Shown one piece after another: positions 23,792-32,644 of a DNA stretch of 64,000 nt. The DNA lies in contig NZ_AP023262.1 of NCBI RefSeq assembly GCF_016756615.1, positions 2,598,501-2,662,500 on the forward strand, read 5' to 3'. Source of the DNA: Mesorhizobium sp. L-8-3. Its GTDB lineage: Bacteria > Pseudomonadota > Alphaproteobacteria > Rhizobiales > Rhizobiaceae. How positions within the stretch are numbered: position 1 is the stretch's first letter; each line of letters starts with the position of its first letter. The position numbers and the translations under genes were made by a program. A model generated the notes under the pieces. The model did no database searches. It was not told where the DNA came from and was given only the letters and a program-made list of their open reading frames with translations.

Positions 23792-24031
23792 GTGGCTCGA
23801 AAGAATGCACCGTGTCCGGTCTGCAAGAAACCTGCACAGCACTCGGTAGAGCGCGATGGTGCCTGCGACGAGGTAGTGTGCTCCGATTGCGGCCGGTTTC
23901 GCTTGTCTGGAACATCGCGGCAGATGTTTGCCAGGCATCCAATCGCTGTACGGCGGCAGTCGCTGGCTCGTGCCCGGCTCCGCGCTCCGTATGGTTCAGT
24001 GCCGCTCGTCACCACCTACGATCTGCCATAA
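23792..24031 (+). CDS. Small four-cysteine zinc-ribbon-like protein
   Basis: 79 residues from a GTG start 8 bases after GGGGAGG; an alternative GTG is at 23783. The N-terminal half holds two CXXC pairs, APCPVCKKPAQH and VVCSDCGRFRL, spaced 22 residues apart: a zinc-ribbon arrangement. The C-terminal half is basic (RRQSLARARLRAPY). No specific family recognised; a nucleic-acid-binding or partner-binding role is possible. The Shine-Dalgarno is buried in a hairpin. Confidence 0.5.
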   Translation: MARKNAPCPVCKKPAQHSVERDGACDEVVCSDCGRFRLSGTSRQMFARHPIAVRRQSLARARLRAPYGSVPLVTTYDLP

Positions 24032-24342
24032 TCTCCCGGCCGGCCGCTCGCTTCGTCACACGCGACGAGCACTTGTCCTTCCTTCAGGGCATCCGCGACT
24101 GCTTTCGATGCCGGTCATCATGGTGAGGCCAAGAGGATGGCAGTCTCGATGCGAGTACTCTTCCATCATGCCGTGCAGTCTCACTCCATCCTGGGGCAAC
24201 TTGGCGAGCGCAGGCGAGCGATGGTCGACGCATCGTTTCCCTACGACCCCGCTGATCTTCTGACCCATCATGGGCTGGTGGGCCTTAGCGTTGGCGCGAG
24301 AGCGCAATACTTCGCTATGCTTGACAGCTCGGTCGTCCCTTT
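24032..24342. other. Gene-poor stretch, nothing recognisable
   Basis: Short frames exist on both strands (for example plus 24137-24379), but none has a ribosome-binding site or a recognisable product. It probably contains degraded sequence brought in with the duplication that follows. Confidence 0.4.
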
Positions 24343-24447
24343 CCGCGCGAGGCGGAGTTCGTCGATTCCATGCCGCTGACGACCACGGGCAAGGTGATCC
24401 GCCGCATCTCCAGGGACCGGGCCAAAAGAGAAGCCGTGGTGAACTGA
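24343..24447 (+). pseudogene. Duplicated 3' end of the acyl-CoA synthetase gene
   Basis: About 100 bases repeat 22923-23027 with roughly eight differences. The frame encodes EFVDSMPLTTTGKVIRR and ends in VVN-stop, where the intact gene ends AAV-stop. Only the last 33 codons are present, without a start, so it is a non-functional fragment. Its presence brackets the segment 23.03-24.34 kb. Confidence 0.88.
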
Positions 24448-24480
24448 CAGGCTCGCCGCGGCATGGCATTCAATTCGAGC

Positions 24481-25641
24481 TCACGACTGTGAAGCCGTCT
24501 CCACCAGGCGCAGCCAGTAGGAGACGCCGTGACGGATGGCGCTGTCGTCGAAGTCATAGGCCGGGTGATGGAGCCCGGCGCTGTCGCCATTGCCGAGGAA
24601 GATGATGGCGCCAGGCCGTTTCTCCAGCATGAAGGAAAAATCCTCTCCGCCCATGCGCGGCGGGGTGTCGTCGTTCACATTGCCCGGCCCCGCCACGTCG
24701 GCGGCCACCCTCGCGGCGAAAGCCGCGCGGCCGGGGTCGTTCGCGGTGATCGGATAGAGCCGCTCATAGACGGCACGGGCCGTGGCGCCGTGAAGTGCAG
24801 CCGTGCCCTCGGCGACCTGGACGAAGCGCGCTTCCACAAGATCCTGAACCTCGTGCCGCAAGGTCCTTGCCGTGCCGCGCAGCACCACCTTCTGCGGGAT
24901 GATGTTGTGGGAGCCGTCGGCCTCGAAGCTGGTGATGGAAACGACGGCGGATTCCAGCGGATCGACATTGCGCGCCACCAGCGACTGCAACTGCGTGACG
25001 ATGTGGCTGCCGACCAGGATCGGATCGACGCACAGATGCGGTCGCGCGGCATGGCCGCCGCGCCCCTCGATCTCGACCGTAAGCTTGTCGGCGGCGGCCA
25101 TCAGCGGACCGGGCCGCAGCGCGAAGCGGCCGACGGCGAGACCGGGCATGTTGTGCATGCCGTAGACTTCCTCGATGCCGAAACGTTCCAGCAAGCCGTC
25201 CTCGATCATGGCCCGGGCGCCCGCGCCGCCCTCCTCGGCCGGCTGGAATATGACGACGACCGTGCCGGCGAAATCGCGGTCCCCGGCAAAGATGCGGGCC
25301 GCGCCGAGCAGCATCGCGGTGTGGCCGTCATGGCCGCAGGCATGCATCAGCCCGAACGTCTTCGATCGGTAGGGGAGGTTGGTCGTTTCCTCGATGGGCA
25401 AGGCATCCATGTCGGCCCTGAGGCCGATCACCTTGCCCGGCCGCGTTCCGCGGATGACGCCGACCACGCCGGTGCGGCCGATACCGCCGACGACTTCGTC
25501 GCAGCCGAACGCGCCGAGCAGGCGCTCCACGACGCCGGCGGTGCGATGCACGTCATAGAGAAGCTCGGGGTGCTCGTGGAAATCGTGACGCCAGGCGACG
25601 ATGTCGGGGATGATCGCGTCGAGGTTGCGGGCAAGCGTCAT
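24481..25641 (-). CDS. M20-family amidohydrolase (hippurate hydrolase/amino-acid deacylase type)
   Basis: 386 residues, normal for the HipO/YxeP family. It has the first metal motif in GLRADMDALPIEE, the HACGHDGHTAMLLGAA motif, FQPAEEGGAGARAM with the catalytic Glu pair, and GMHNMPGL; the dimerisation lid contains EGRGGHAARPHLCVDP. It hydrolyses N-acyl or N-carbamoyl amino acids in the cytosol with two divalent metals. ATG at 25639-25641. It is alone on its strand, and the gene before it on the chromosome is the synthetase duplication. Confidence 0.9.
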   Translation of the reverse strand: MTLARNLDAIIPDIVAWRHDFHEHPELLYDVHRTAGVVERLLGAFGCDEVVGGIGRTGVVGVIRGTRPGKVIGLRADMDALPIEETTNLPYRSKTFGLMHACGHDGHTAMLLGAARIFAGDRDFAGTVVVIFQPAEEGGAGARAMIEDGLLERFGIEEVYGMHNMPGLAVGRFALRPGPLMAAADKLTVEIEGRGGHAARPHLCVDPILVGSHIVTQLQSLVARNVDPLESAVVSITSFEADGSHNIIPQKVVLRGTARTLRHEVQDLVEARFVQVAEGTAALHGATARAVYERLYPITANDPGRAAFAARVAADVAGPGNVNDDTPPRMGGEDFSFMLEKRPGAIIFLGNGDSAGLHHPAYDFDDSAIRHGVSYWLRLVETASQS

Positions 25642-25685
25642 GTGGCGTCGGGCTCCGGTTCGGTTTGCTCTACCGATCTTCTACC

Positions 25686-25720
25686 GCACCGGCCCGAAAA
25701 TCCGACACGATTTTCGAAAG
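25686..25720. repeat. Dispersed palindromic element (CCCGAAAATC type)
   Basis: CGAAAATC (25695-25702) and GATTTTCG (25709-25716) flanked by GCACCGGCC and AAAGTGCG. The copy at 42776-42815 has the same layout, with CCCGAAAATCG and CGATTTTCGGG arms. It is an intergenic palindrome family. Confidence 0.75.
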
Positions 25721-25788
25721 TGCGTTGTGCGGCTTCCGACGCGGCAGGGCTTGCGGCGTTGCGCCGCTGGGCAGGATCGGCCGCGCGT

Positions 25789-27072
25789 TCACTTCCGTCT
25801 CAGCAGGCCTTTCACGCGGTTGCGCAAGGTGCGGGCCAGCTTGCGGGTCTCGCTGTAGAGATGGAGCTGCGAGGCGGCCTGGCGTGTCGCCCGGTCGGCG
25901 TCAGGCGTCAGGCCGACAACGAAAGTGGCGAGGGGCTTGCGCTCGCTCCATAGCCGGCTCATGACCGGATGGTCGGGCACTGCGCAGGAATCGGTCGCCT
26001 CGATGTTGGGGTCCTCGAGATGCTGCCGGGTGACCTCGATCATCAGGAGCGTGCCGGGCGAATAGGTGGCGAGGGCCTCGTCATAGGCCGTCTTCCACGT
26101 ATAGGCGATGCCGGCCTCGACGAAGACGATGAGGCAGGCGATGACCTTGCCGTCGAGGACGAGCGAATGGACCCGGCAGATGTCGAGCTCTGCGAGCCTG
26201 TCGACGGCTTCGCGCGCGAAGGCGGCGCGGAAGCGGTCGATCGCCATGGCGGTGCGCTCGCGGCCCTTCCAGCCGGCGGCTTCGAGGGTGAGGAAGGCTT
26301 CGACGCCGAGCCTGATCTCGTCGGTGGTGCGCGCGACGCAGTGCTCCAGCGTGCCCGTATCGGCGAGCCTGCGCTTCAGCCGGCGGAATTCGCGCAGATG
26401 GTGCGGGCTGAGCGACTGCCTGAGATAGGCGTCGCCGTCGAGCTCGCTGGCGAGATAGGGGCGCTCGACCTTGTTGACGACTGCGAGCGGCAGGCCGCGT
26501 GTTTCGGCCACCGCGCTCAGCAGGCTGGCGACCGGGCCGTCGAGCGGCATGTCGGGCAGGACGAAGACCTTGGGCAGCTTGAGATGCGGCCGCGCCAGCA
26601 TGGAGAAGAAATCCTCCAGCACGCCCGCCGGGTCGTCACGATCGAGCAGCGGGGTTCCGAGCGGCCCGAACGGGCTCGACCAGGTGCGCATGATCGGCAC
26701 GGCGATCGGGATCGGCGGCTTCTCGATGGAGAAGGGCACCAGCAGCCGCAGCCGGTTGCGATATTCGTTGCCGTCGCGAATGACGGCGAGCCGCACCTCC
26801 CGGTCCTCCAGCCGCGGCATGGCCGGCGCCAGGAAGCGCGGATTGAAGAAGACGTTGGGCTCGACCGTGCGGCGGCAGAGATGATCGAGCTCCTCGACCA
26901 TCTCGAACCCGGCGGAGGCGGCGTAGACGGCGAGCCGGCGCAGTGGCCGATCGTCGACGAGCAGCTCGATGAGGGCGTCATCGACAGGTTCGCCGGCAAG
27001 ACCGGCAAGACTGGCGACCATCGGGCCGGAAGAGCTGCTATTCAATTCCTCGAGCAGGGGCACGGCGGCCAT
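25789..27072 (-). CDS. GNAT-family acyltransferase, CelD/BcsL-like
   Basis: 427 residues starting at 27070-27072 with AGGAGG upstream. The central and C-terminal parts match the Acetyltransf_6 (CelD/FemAB-like) domain: EPNVFFNPRFLAPAM, LSPHHLREFRRLKRRLAD, VEAFLTLEAAGWKGRE, CLIVFVEAGIAYTWKTAYDE and YSPGTLLMIEVTRQH. Such proteins transfer acyl or aminoacyl groups during exopolysaccharide or cell-envelope synthesis. Its start overlaps by one base the stop of the flippase gene upstream (TGATG), so the two form an operon likely devoted to a surface polysaccharide or lipid. Confidence 0.82.
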   Translation of the reverse strand: MAAVPLLEELNSSSSGPMVASLAGLAGEPVDDALIELLVDDRPLRRLAVYAASAGFEMVEELDHLCRRTVEPNVFFNPRFLAPAMPRLEDREVRLAVIRDGNEYRNRLRLLVPFSIEKPPIPIAVPIMRTWSSPFGPLGTPLLDRDDPAGVLEDFFSMLARPHLKLPKVFVLPDMPLDGPVASLLSAVAETRGLPLAVVNKVERPYLASELDGDAYLRQSLSPHHLREFRRLKRRLADTGTLEHCVARTTDEIRLGVEAFLTLEAAGWKGRERTAMAIDRFRAAFAREAVDRLAELDICRVHSLVLDGKVIACLIVFVEAGIAYTWKTAYDEALATYSPGTLLMIEVTRQHLEDPNIEATDSCAVPDHPVMSRLWSERKPLATFVVGLTPDADRATRQAASQLHLYSETRKLARTLRNRVKGLLRRK

Positions 27073-28481
27073 CAGCGGGCCTCCTTTGCGGGATGTGCGG
27101 GAAGGAACACGGCCATGACGATGCCCAGCCGGCGCCAGACAGTGAAGGAAAGCGCGGCCGCCTCGAAGACCATGGCGCCGGCGGTGGCGACCGCCGCGCC
27201 CCACAGGCCGATGCGGGGAATGAGCAGCACGCTCAGCGCCACGTTGACGGCGAGCGTCAGGGCATAGACGAAGGCGCAGACATTCTGGTTGCCGCTCATG
27301 GTGAGCAGGCTTTCGCACGGGCCGACGGCGGCGCGCGCGACGACGCCGGCGACAAGCAGGAAGAGCAGCGGATAGCCGGCATCGAAGCCTGGGCCGAACA
27401 GCATGAGCATCGGCTTGCCCAGCGCCAGCACCACGAGGGCCATCAGCAGCGACGGCCAGAAGGTCCAGGAGACGGTCTCGCGGGCGAAGGCCGCGAGCTT
27501 CCCGCTGTCGCCATGTGTGAACTGCGCATAACGCTGCGCCACGCCCGCCTTCACCGCGAAATAGACGAAATGCACGAGGGCGAGCGTCTTGACCGTCGCG
27601 AAATAGACGGCGACGGCGTTGGGCTCCATGAAGGCGCCGACCATCAGCACATCGGCATTGGTGAGCAGGAAGAAGAAGCTTTCGACCAGGAAGATCGGCA
27701 GCGAGATGGCGATCCAGCGGCCGTAGCGCATGCGGACGGGGCCGGCCGGGAGGAGGCGGCCGATGCGGGCGGTCACCCGCAGAAGCTGGATCAGCGTGGT
27801 GGCGTAGGTGGCGAGGATCGCCGCGATCAGCGCCGTCCTGGCATCGGGAGCGTAGCCGGCGACGATCGCGCCGGCCATGAACAGGAGGATGAGCAGCGGC
27901 CGCTCGATATAGGTCGGCGCCAGCGCGGCGATCGCCCAGCTATGCGCGCGCGAGATGCCCTGCAGCAGGTCGGACATCGCGATCATCGGCAGGCAGATCA
28001 TGCCGAGGATGAAGGGAACGACATAATAGGGCTCGATCGCGGCCGACAGCACATGGACGCCGGCTATGCCGAGCGCCGCGAAGACGGTGGAAGCGAGGAG
28101 CACGACCAGGCGGCTGGCGACGAGCACGCCGCGCAGCTCGGGAAGCATCCCCTTTTCCCGGTACTCCGGCACGAAGCGGATCACCGAGGTATGGAAGCCG
28201 AGGCAGGACAGGTTGCCGGCGAGGATCATCGCCGTCCACACCAGCACGAAGATGCCGTATTCGAAGCCGCCCATCCAGCGGGCGAGCAGCACCTGGCTGA
28301 GGAATGCGATGGCCGCGCTGACGACGCGGATCGCGAAGGCGATGACCGACATGCGGCTCGCCTCGCCGCGCTCGTCGGCCCGGAAAAGGATGTCGTCGAC
28401 ACGGCGGAGCAGCGGGCGCATGCGGAGCGCAAGGCGCTCCGGCAGCAACCTGTCGGCCGTCGTTGCTGCGGAAAATCGCAA
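27072..28481 (-). CDS. Polysaccharide/lipid flippase, MATE/Wzx-like membrane protein
   Basis: 469 residues with about 12-14 hydrophobic helices. It has the typical N-terminal stretch SAAIAFLSQVLLARWMGGFE followed by YGIFVLVWT and the family's SVIRFVPEYREKG. It translocates lipid-linked sugar units or a similar molecule across the inner membrane. The start at 28481 is TTG with GGGGAAG at good spacing; an ATG at 28421 is the alternative. It is translationally coupled to the downstream acyltransferase gene. Confidence 0.82.
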   Translation of the reverse strand: MRFSAATTADRLLPERLALRMRPLLRRVDDILFRADERGEASRMSVIAFAIRVVSAAIAFLSQVLLARWMGGFEYGIFVLVWTAMILAGNLSCLGFHTSVIRFVPEYREKGMLPELRGVLVASRLVVLLASTVFAALGIAGVHVLSAAIEPYYVVPFILGMICLPMIAMSDLLQGISRAHSWAIAALAPTYIERPLLILLFMAGAIVAGYAPDARTALIAAILATYATTLIQLLRVTARIGRLLPAGPVRMRYGRWIAISLPIFLVESFFFLLTNADVLMVGAFMEPNAVAVYFATVKTLALVHFVYFAVKAGVAQRYAQFTHGDSGKLAAFARETVSWTFWPSLLMALVVLALGKPMLMLFGPGFDAGYPLLFLLVAGVVARAAVGPCESLLTMSGNQNVCAFVYALTLAVNVALSVLLIPRIGLWGAAVATAGAMVFEAAALSFTVWRRLGIVMAVFLPAHPAKEAR

Positions 28482-28579
28482 CGCGAGACTTCCCCGTTTT
28501 CCGTCGATGGCGAACTCCTAGCGCGAAGTCTTTAAGAAACGGTGGCAGGTCGCCAGCGGCAGGCAATGCGGCTCCGGTC

Positions 28580-28607
28580 TTGCAACCGGTCGAGCTTCGC
28601 CTATTCT
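28580..28607 (+). promoter_or_regulatory. Possible sigma-70 promoter of the TRAP operon
   Basis: TTGCAA (28580-28585), 16-bp spacer, TATTCT (28602-28607), about 38 bases before the ATG. The match is moderate. Confidence 0.35.
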
Positions 28608-28644
28608 GTTCTACAAAACCGATAAAACAAAGCCAGGGAGGAAC

Positions 28645-29769
28645 ATGATGAACAGCAACAAACTGTCGCGCAGGCGCTTTCTCAAGGGTTCGACCGTGGC
28701 CGGCGGCGCGGCCGTCGCCTCAGGTCTGGCCGCCCCCGCCGTGCTGGCGCAGGCACCGGTCACTTTGAAGATGCAGTCATCCTGGCCGGCCTCGGACGTG
28801 TTCCAGGAAATGGCGCAGCAATATGTCGAGCGTGTGCAGGAAATGTCCGGCGGCCGCATCAAGATCGACCTCTTGCCGGCCGGCGCCGTCGTCGGGGCCT
28901 TCCAGGTGCAGGACGCCTGCCATGACGGAACCATCGATGCGGCCCATACGGTGCCGGTCTACTGGTACGGCAAGAACAAAGCCGCCTCGCTGTTCGGAAC
29001 GGGCCCGGTCTTCGGCGCCGATGCCAACCAGATGATCGCCTGGCTCTATCACGGCGGCGGCTACGAGTTCTATCGCGAGCTCACGCAGGACATTCTCGGC
29101 CTGAACGTGGTCGGGTTCCTGTCCTTCGGCATGCCGGCCCAGCCGCTCGGCTGGTTCAAGAACGAGATCACCGACGCGAACCAGCTGCAGGGGCTGAAAT
29201 ACCGCACCGTGGGCCTCGCAGCCGATCTTTTTCAGGCGATGGGCGCGAGCGTGGCACAGCTGCCCGGCGGCGAGATCGTGCCGGCCATGGAACGCGGGGT
29301 GATCGACGGCTTCGAATTCAACAACCCGACCTCGGACATGCGTTTCGGAGCGCAGGACGTTGCCAAGAACTACATGCTTTCGTCCTACCATCAGGCCAGC
29401 GAGTCCTTCGAATACATCTTCAACAGGGACAAGTTCGAGAGCTTGCCGCCGGACTTGCAGGCCATCCTGAAGTATGGGGTCGAAGCCGCGCATCTCGCCA
29501 ACTACGCCCTGGCCATGAACCAGTATTCCGCGGACCTTCAGAAGCTCGCGACCGAAGCCGGGGTCAATGTGAAGCGGACGCCGGACGAGGTGCTCGAGGC
29601 GCAGCTGGCCGCCTGGGACAAGATCCTGCCGCCGCTGATGGAGGACCCCTTCTTCGCCAAGGTCGTCGAAAGCCAGAAGGCCTGGAGCGAGAGGGTGGTC
29701 TACTACAGCCTGCAGAACGCGCCCGACTACGAACTCGCCTACCGGCACTATTTCCCGGGCAAGATCTGA
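28645..29769 (+). CDS. TRAP transporter solute-binding protein (DctP family), Tat-exported
   Basis: 374 residues with GGGAGG before two adjacent ATGs. A twin-arginine signal is clear (SRRRFLKGSTVAGGAA, cleavage near AVLAQ). The mature protein starts with TLKMQSSWPASDVFQEMAQQ and has the substrate-contact helix region QGLKYRTVGLAADLFQAMGA plus PGGEIVPAMERGVIDGFEF. This layout is typical of Tat-exported TRAP receptors for large or unusual organic acids. It binds substrate in the periplasm for the membrane components encoded next. The ligand is not known. Confidence 0.92.
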   Translation: MMNSNKLSRRRFLKGSTVAGGAAVASGLAAPAVLAQAPVTLKMQSSWPASDVFQEMAQQYVERVQEMSGGRIKIDLLPAGAVVGAFQVQDACHDGTIDAAHTVPVYWYGKNKAASLFGTGPVFGADANQMIAWLYHGGGYEFYRELTQDILGLNVVGFLSFGMPAQPLGWFKNEITDANQLQGLKYRTVGLAADLFQAMGASVAQLPGGEIVPAMERGVIDGFEFNNPTSDMRFGAQDVAKNYMLSSYHQASESFEYIFNRDKFESLPPDLQAILKYGVEAAHLANYALAMNQYSADLQKLATEAGVNVKRTPDEVLEAQLAAWDKILPPLMEDPFFAKVVESQKAWSERVVYYSLQNAPDYELAYRHYFPGKI

Positions 29770-29860
29770 GCCGGGCAGATCTCCAATACCGGTGACCGGC
29801 AGGGTGATCCTTGCCGGTCTTGCGCCATCGAAATCCGCCGGGTGATCGAGCGAAATTGCC

Positions 29861-30508
29861 GTGGAGAACTACATAGTCTTCGCCGACAGACTGTCGGCCT
29901 GGTTCGGGAAGGTCTTCGCATGGAGCGTCATGATCATGACGCTCGGCGTCGGCTACGAGGTCGTGGTGCGCTACCTGTTCCGCGCGCCGACGCCCTGGGC
30001 ATTCGACTTGTCCTACATGATGTACGGGACGATGTTCATGATGGCGGGAGCCTATGCGCTGTCGCGGGACAGCCATGTGCGGGGCGATTTCCTCTACCGG
30101 CTGTGGAGGCCGCGGACCCAGGCGGCGGTTGAGCTGGTCCTCTATATTCTCTTCTTCTTCCCGGCAGTGCTTGCCCTCATCTTCGCCGGCTGGAAATATG
30201 CCGGCCGCTCGTGGCGCTATCTGGAAGTCAGCACCATGAGCCCGGCCAACATCCCGATCTTCCAGTTCAAATCCGTCATCGTCGCCGCGGGGATCCTGCT
30301 GCTGATCCAGGGCGTGGCGCAGGTTTTCCGCTGCATCCTGTGCCTTCGCTCGGGCGCATGGCTGCACGCCGCCGCCGATGTCGAGGAGACCGAGAAAATT
30401 CTCATGGAAACCAAGACCCTCGAGGTGCTCGAGCACGGTTCCGAAGCGGTCGACATTCCTGCCGGCACGGTCGACAGGCCGGACGACGAGCGAGGATCAT
30501 CCCGATGA
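29861..30508 (+). CDS. TRAP transporter small permease (DctQ family)
   Basis: 215 residues from a GTG start (29861). It has four hydrophobic helices (AWSVMIMTLGVGYEVVVRYL, YMMYGTMFMMAGAYALS, VLYILFFFPAVLALIFAGW, VIVAAGILLLIQGVAQVFR) with the family's DSHVRGDFLYRLW between helices 2 and 3. The charged C-terminal tail is longer than usual. It pairs with the large permease, whose ATG overlaps its stop (ATGA). Confidence 0.9.
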   Translation: MENYIVFADRLSAWFGKVFAWSVMIMTLGVGYEVVVRYLFRAPTPWAFDLSYMMYGTMFMMAGAYALSRDSHVRGDFLYRLWRPRTQAAVELVLYILFFFPAVLALIFAGWKYAGRSWRYLEVSTMSPANIPIFQFKSVIVAAGILLLIQGVAQVFRCILCLRSGAWLHAAADVEETEKILMETKTLEVLEHGSEAVDIPAGTVDRPDDERGSSR

Positions 30509-31926
30509 GCGATCCCATCGTCGCCGTGGTGATGCTGCTCATCCTCATCCTCGCGATATTCCTCGGTTTTCCCGTCGCCTTCACGCTCGCCGCCCTCGGC
30601 GTCGCCTTCGGCTACTATGCCTATTTCGACGCCGCCCGCATGTGGGGCAGCTATCATCGCGCCGTCGAAGCCGCTGCCGACGACTGGACGCAGATGGAAG
30701 CCTGGATCGGCGGATTCTTCAACAACCGGATCTTCGACCTGTTCGTCAACCAGACCTATTCGGTCATGTCGAACGACGTGCTGACCGCCATCCCCCTGTT
30801 CCTGTTCATGGGCTACGTGGTCGAGCGGGCAAACATCGTCGACCGCCTGTTCAGCACGCTGTTCATTGCATCGCGCCGCATTCCCGGCTCGATGGCGGTG
30901 GCGGCGCTCGTCACCTGCACGCTGTTCGCCACAGCCACGGGCATCGTCGGCGCCGTGGTGACCCTGATGGGGCTTCTTGCCCTTCCCGCGATGCTGAAGG
31001 CGAAATACGACGTCCGCTATGCATCCGGGGTGATCTGCGCCGGCGGAACGCTGGGCATCCTGATCCCGCCGTCGATCATGCTGATCGTCTATGCCGCCAC
31101 GTCCGGTGTCTCCGTGGTGCGCATGTATGCGGCTGCGCTCATTCCCGGCCTGATGCTCGCCGGCCTTTATCTCGCCTATGTGGTGGGCCGCGCCGTGCTG
31201 CAACCCGGCCTCGCGCCGAAGCCGACCAGGGAGCAGGTGGGCGATCATTCCGCCCTCGAGATCGCCTGGATGATGCTGATCTCCTTCGTGCCGCTCGCCG
31301 TGCTGATCCTGGCGGTGCTCGGCGCGATACTGTTCGGCATAGCAACGCCCTCGGAAGCGGCCGCCGTCGGCGCGATCGGCGGGCTGCTGCTGGCTGTCGC
31401 CTACAGGGCGCTCACCTGGCAGAGGCTGAAGGAATCCGTCTATCTCACCGCCAGAACCTCGGCGATGGTGTGCTGGCTCTTTGTCGGCTCCGCGACCTTC
31501 GCCTCGGTTTTCGCCTATCTGGGCGGCCAGCAACTGATCAGCGACTTCGTGACCGGCCTCGACATATCGCCCCTGATGTTCCTGCTGGTCGCGCAGCTGA
31601 TCATCTTCATCCTCGGCTGGCCGCTGGAGTGGACGGAGATCATCGTGATCTTCATCCCGATCTTCCTGCCCCTGCTGCCGCATTTCGGCATCGATCCGCT
31701 GTTCTTCGGCGTTCTCGTCGCCGTCAACCTGCAGACGGCATTCCTGTCGCCGCCCATGGCCATGTCGGCCTATTATCTGAAAGGCATCGCGCCCGATCAC
31801 GTCACGCTTCCCGACATCTTCCGCGGGATGATGCCCTACCTGCTGATCGTGATCCTGTGCATGGTGATCATCTATCTCGTTCCCGACACCGTCCATTGGC
31901 TCCCGAGCCTCATCTACGGGAGGTGA
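30505..31926 (+). CDS. TRAP transporter large permease (DctM family)
   Basis: 473 residues with about 12 hydrophobic segments and the DctM signatures VLTAIPLFLFMGYVVERANI, ICAGGTLGILIPPSIMLIVY and FGIATPSEAAAVGAIG. It forms the sodium-driven translocation unit with the DctQ subunit. Four-base overlap with the upstream gene and a 5-base gap to the next small gene show one operon. Confidence 0.93.
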   Translation: MSDPIVAVVMLLILILAIFLGFPVAFTLAALGVAFGYYAYFDAARMWGSYHRAVEAAADDWTQMEAWIGGFFNNRIFDLFVNQTYSVMSNDVLTAIPLFLFMGYVVERANIVDRLFSTLFIASRRIPGSMAVAALVTCTLFATATGIVGAVVTLMGLLALPAMLKAKYDVRYASGVICAGGTLGILIPPSIMLIVYAATSGVSVVRMYAAALIPGLMLAGLYLAYVVGRAVLQPGLAPKPTREQVGDHSALEIAWMMLISFVPLAVLILAVLGAILFGIATPSEAAAVGAIGGLLLAVAYRALTWQRLKESVYLTARTSAMVCWLFVGSATFASVFAYLGGQQLISDFVTGLDISPLMFLLVAQLIIFILGWPLEWTEIIVIFIPIFLPLLPHFGIDPLFFGVLVAVNLQTAFLSPPMAMSAYYLKGIAPDHVTLPDIFRGMMPYLLIVILCMVIIYLVPDTVHWLPSLIYGR

Positions 31927-31931
31927 CCGGC

Positions 31932-32099
31932 ATGACCACCAACCGTCTCATGGCCGCCCTGGCATTCGCCGTCTTCACGGCATTCCTGGCGGTTGTCGGG
32001 TTTCGCGTCGGGCGCCTGGATCTGGCCATCGTCATCGTCATCAGCCTGGCGCTGGCGGCCTATGACCTGTGGGGCCAGCTCGGAAGGCGCAGACGCTGA
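31932..32099 (+). CDS. Small two-helix membrane protein at the end of the TRAP operon
   Basis: 55 residues: MTTNRLMAALAFAVFTAFL begins the first helix, then VGRLDLAIVIVISLALAAYD forms the second, with a basic end (GRRRR). It starts 5 bases after the DctM stop, so it is in the same operon. Similar short membrane proteins accompany some TRAP systems; function unknown. It may stabilise the permease. Confidence 0.7.
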   Translation: MTTNRLMAALAFAVFTAFLAVVGFRVGRLDLAIVIVISLALAAYDLWGQLGRRRR

Positions 32100-32138
32100 G
32101 CACGCCGTAGCGGCACACAGGAGGCCGGCGTAAGGTCC

Positions 32139-32642
32139 CTATCGGGAAAGGCGCTTCTCGCCGTCGATCAGGACGAGCCGGGAGGGGGCGGCGTCGCTCC
32201 ACCGCCACAGGACGAGATTGACGTCCTCGACGGTCGCGCCCGGTGCGAAGCTCCTGACGAGCAGGCCGTTATGGCCCGAGGCAACCAATCGCCGTGCGAA
32301 GGTCTGTGTCGGCGCTTCCCCCGTCGTTTTCATCCGGTCGCGCCAGGAACTGTCGGCGAGGCCGGCAAGATCCATGCCCTCTGCGTCCAGGGCAGCTTCA
32401 TTCCGTGTGTCGAAAACGCCATCGATCTGCGCGTCATAGGAGACGAGGGTCGTCGGCTGGAGATTTCCGGCCTGATTGGCCTCCCGTAGCGCCGTCATCA
32501 CGGAAAGGGACAGATAGAGCGCCGGCATGCCTCTCGGGTTGAACCTGCCGCCATAGAGTTCTGCCCCGCGCCCCGACAAGGGCTCGCGCGCATGAATCGG
32601 GTTCAGCGCACGATAGAGCTTGCCCTCGTAGCGGCCCGCCAC
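32139..32642 (-). CDS. RES-domain toxin
   Basis: 167 residues from a GTG start, two bases after the antitoxin stop. The RES-domain features are KLYRALNPIHAREPLSGRGAE, GGRFNPRGMPALYLS (the R, E and S region that names the family) and TALREANQAGN. RES toxins of the ParT/MbcT/Xre-RES type degrade NAD or modify proteins with ADP-ribose. It is encoded directly after its Xre-type antitoxin. Confidence 0.85.
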   Translation of the reverse strand: MAGRYEGKLYRALNPIHAREPLSGRGAELYGGRFNPRGMPALYLSLSVMTALREANQAGNLQPTTLVSYDAQIDGVFDTRNEAALDAEGMDLAGLADSSWRDRMKTTGEAPTQTFARRLVASGHNGLLVRSFAPGATVEDVNLVLWRWSDAAPSRLVLIDGEKRLSR

Positions 32643-32644
32643 GT

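Noticed and set aside
24137..24379. 80-codon plus-strand frame in the duplicated segment
   Set aside because: No ribosome-binding site, and its 3' end runs out of frame into the synthetase fragment.
30217..31896. Long antisense frame across the TRAP permease gene
   Set aside because: His/Asp/Glu/Gln-rich product typical of the complement of a membrane-protein gene.
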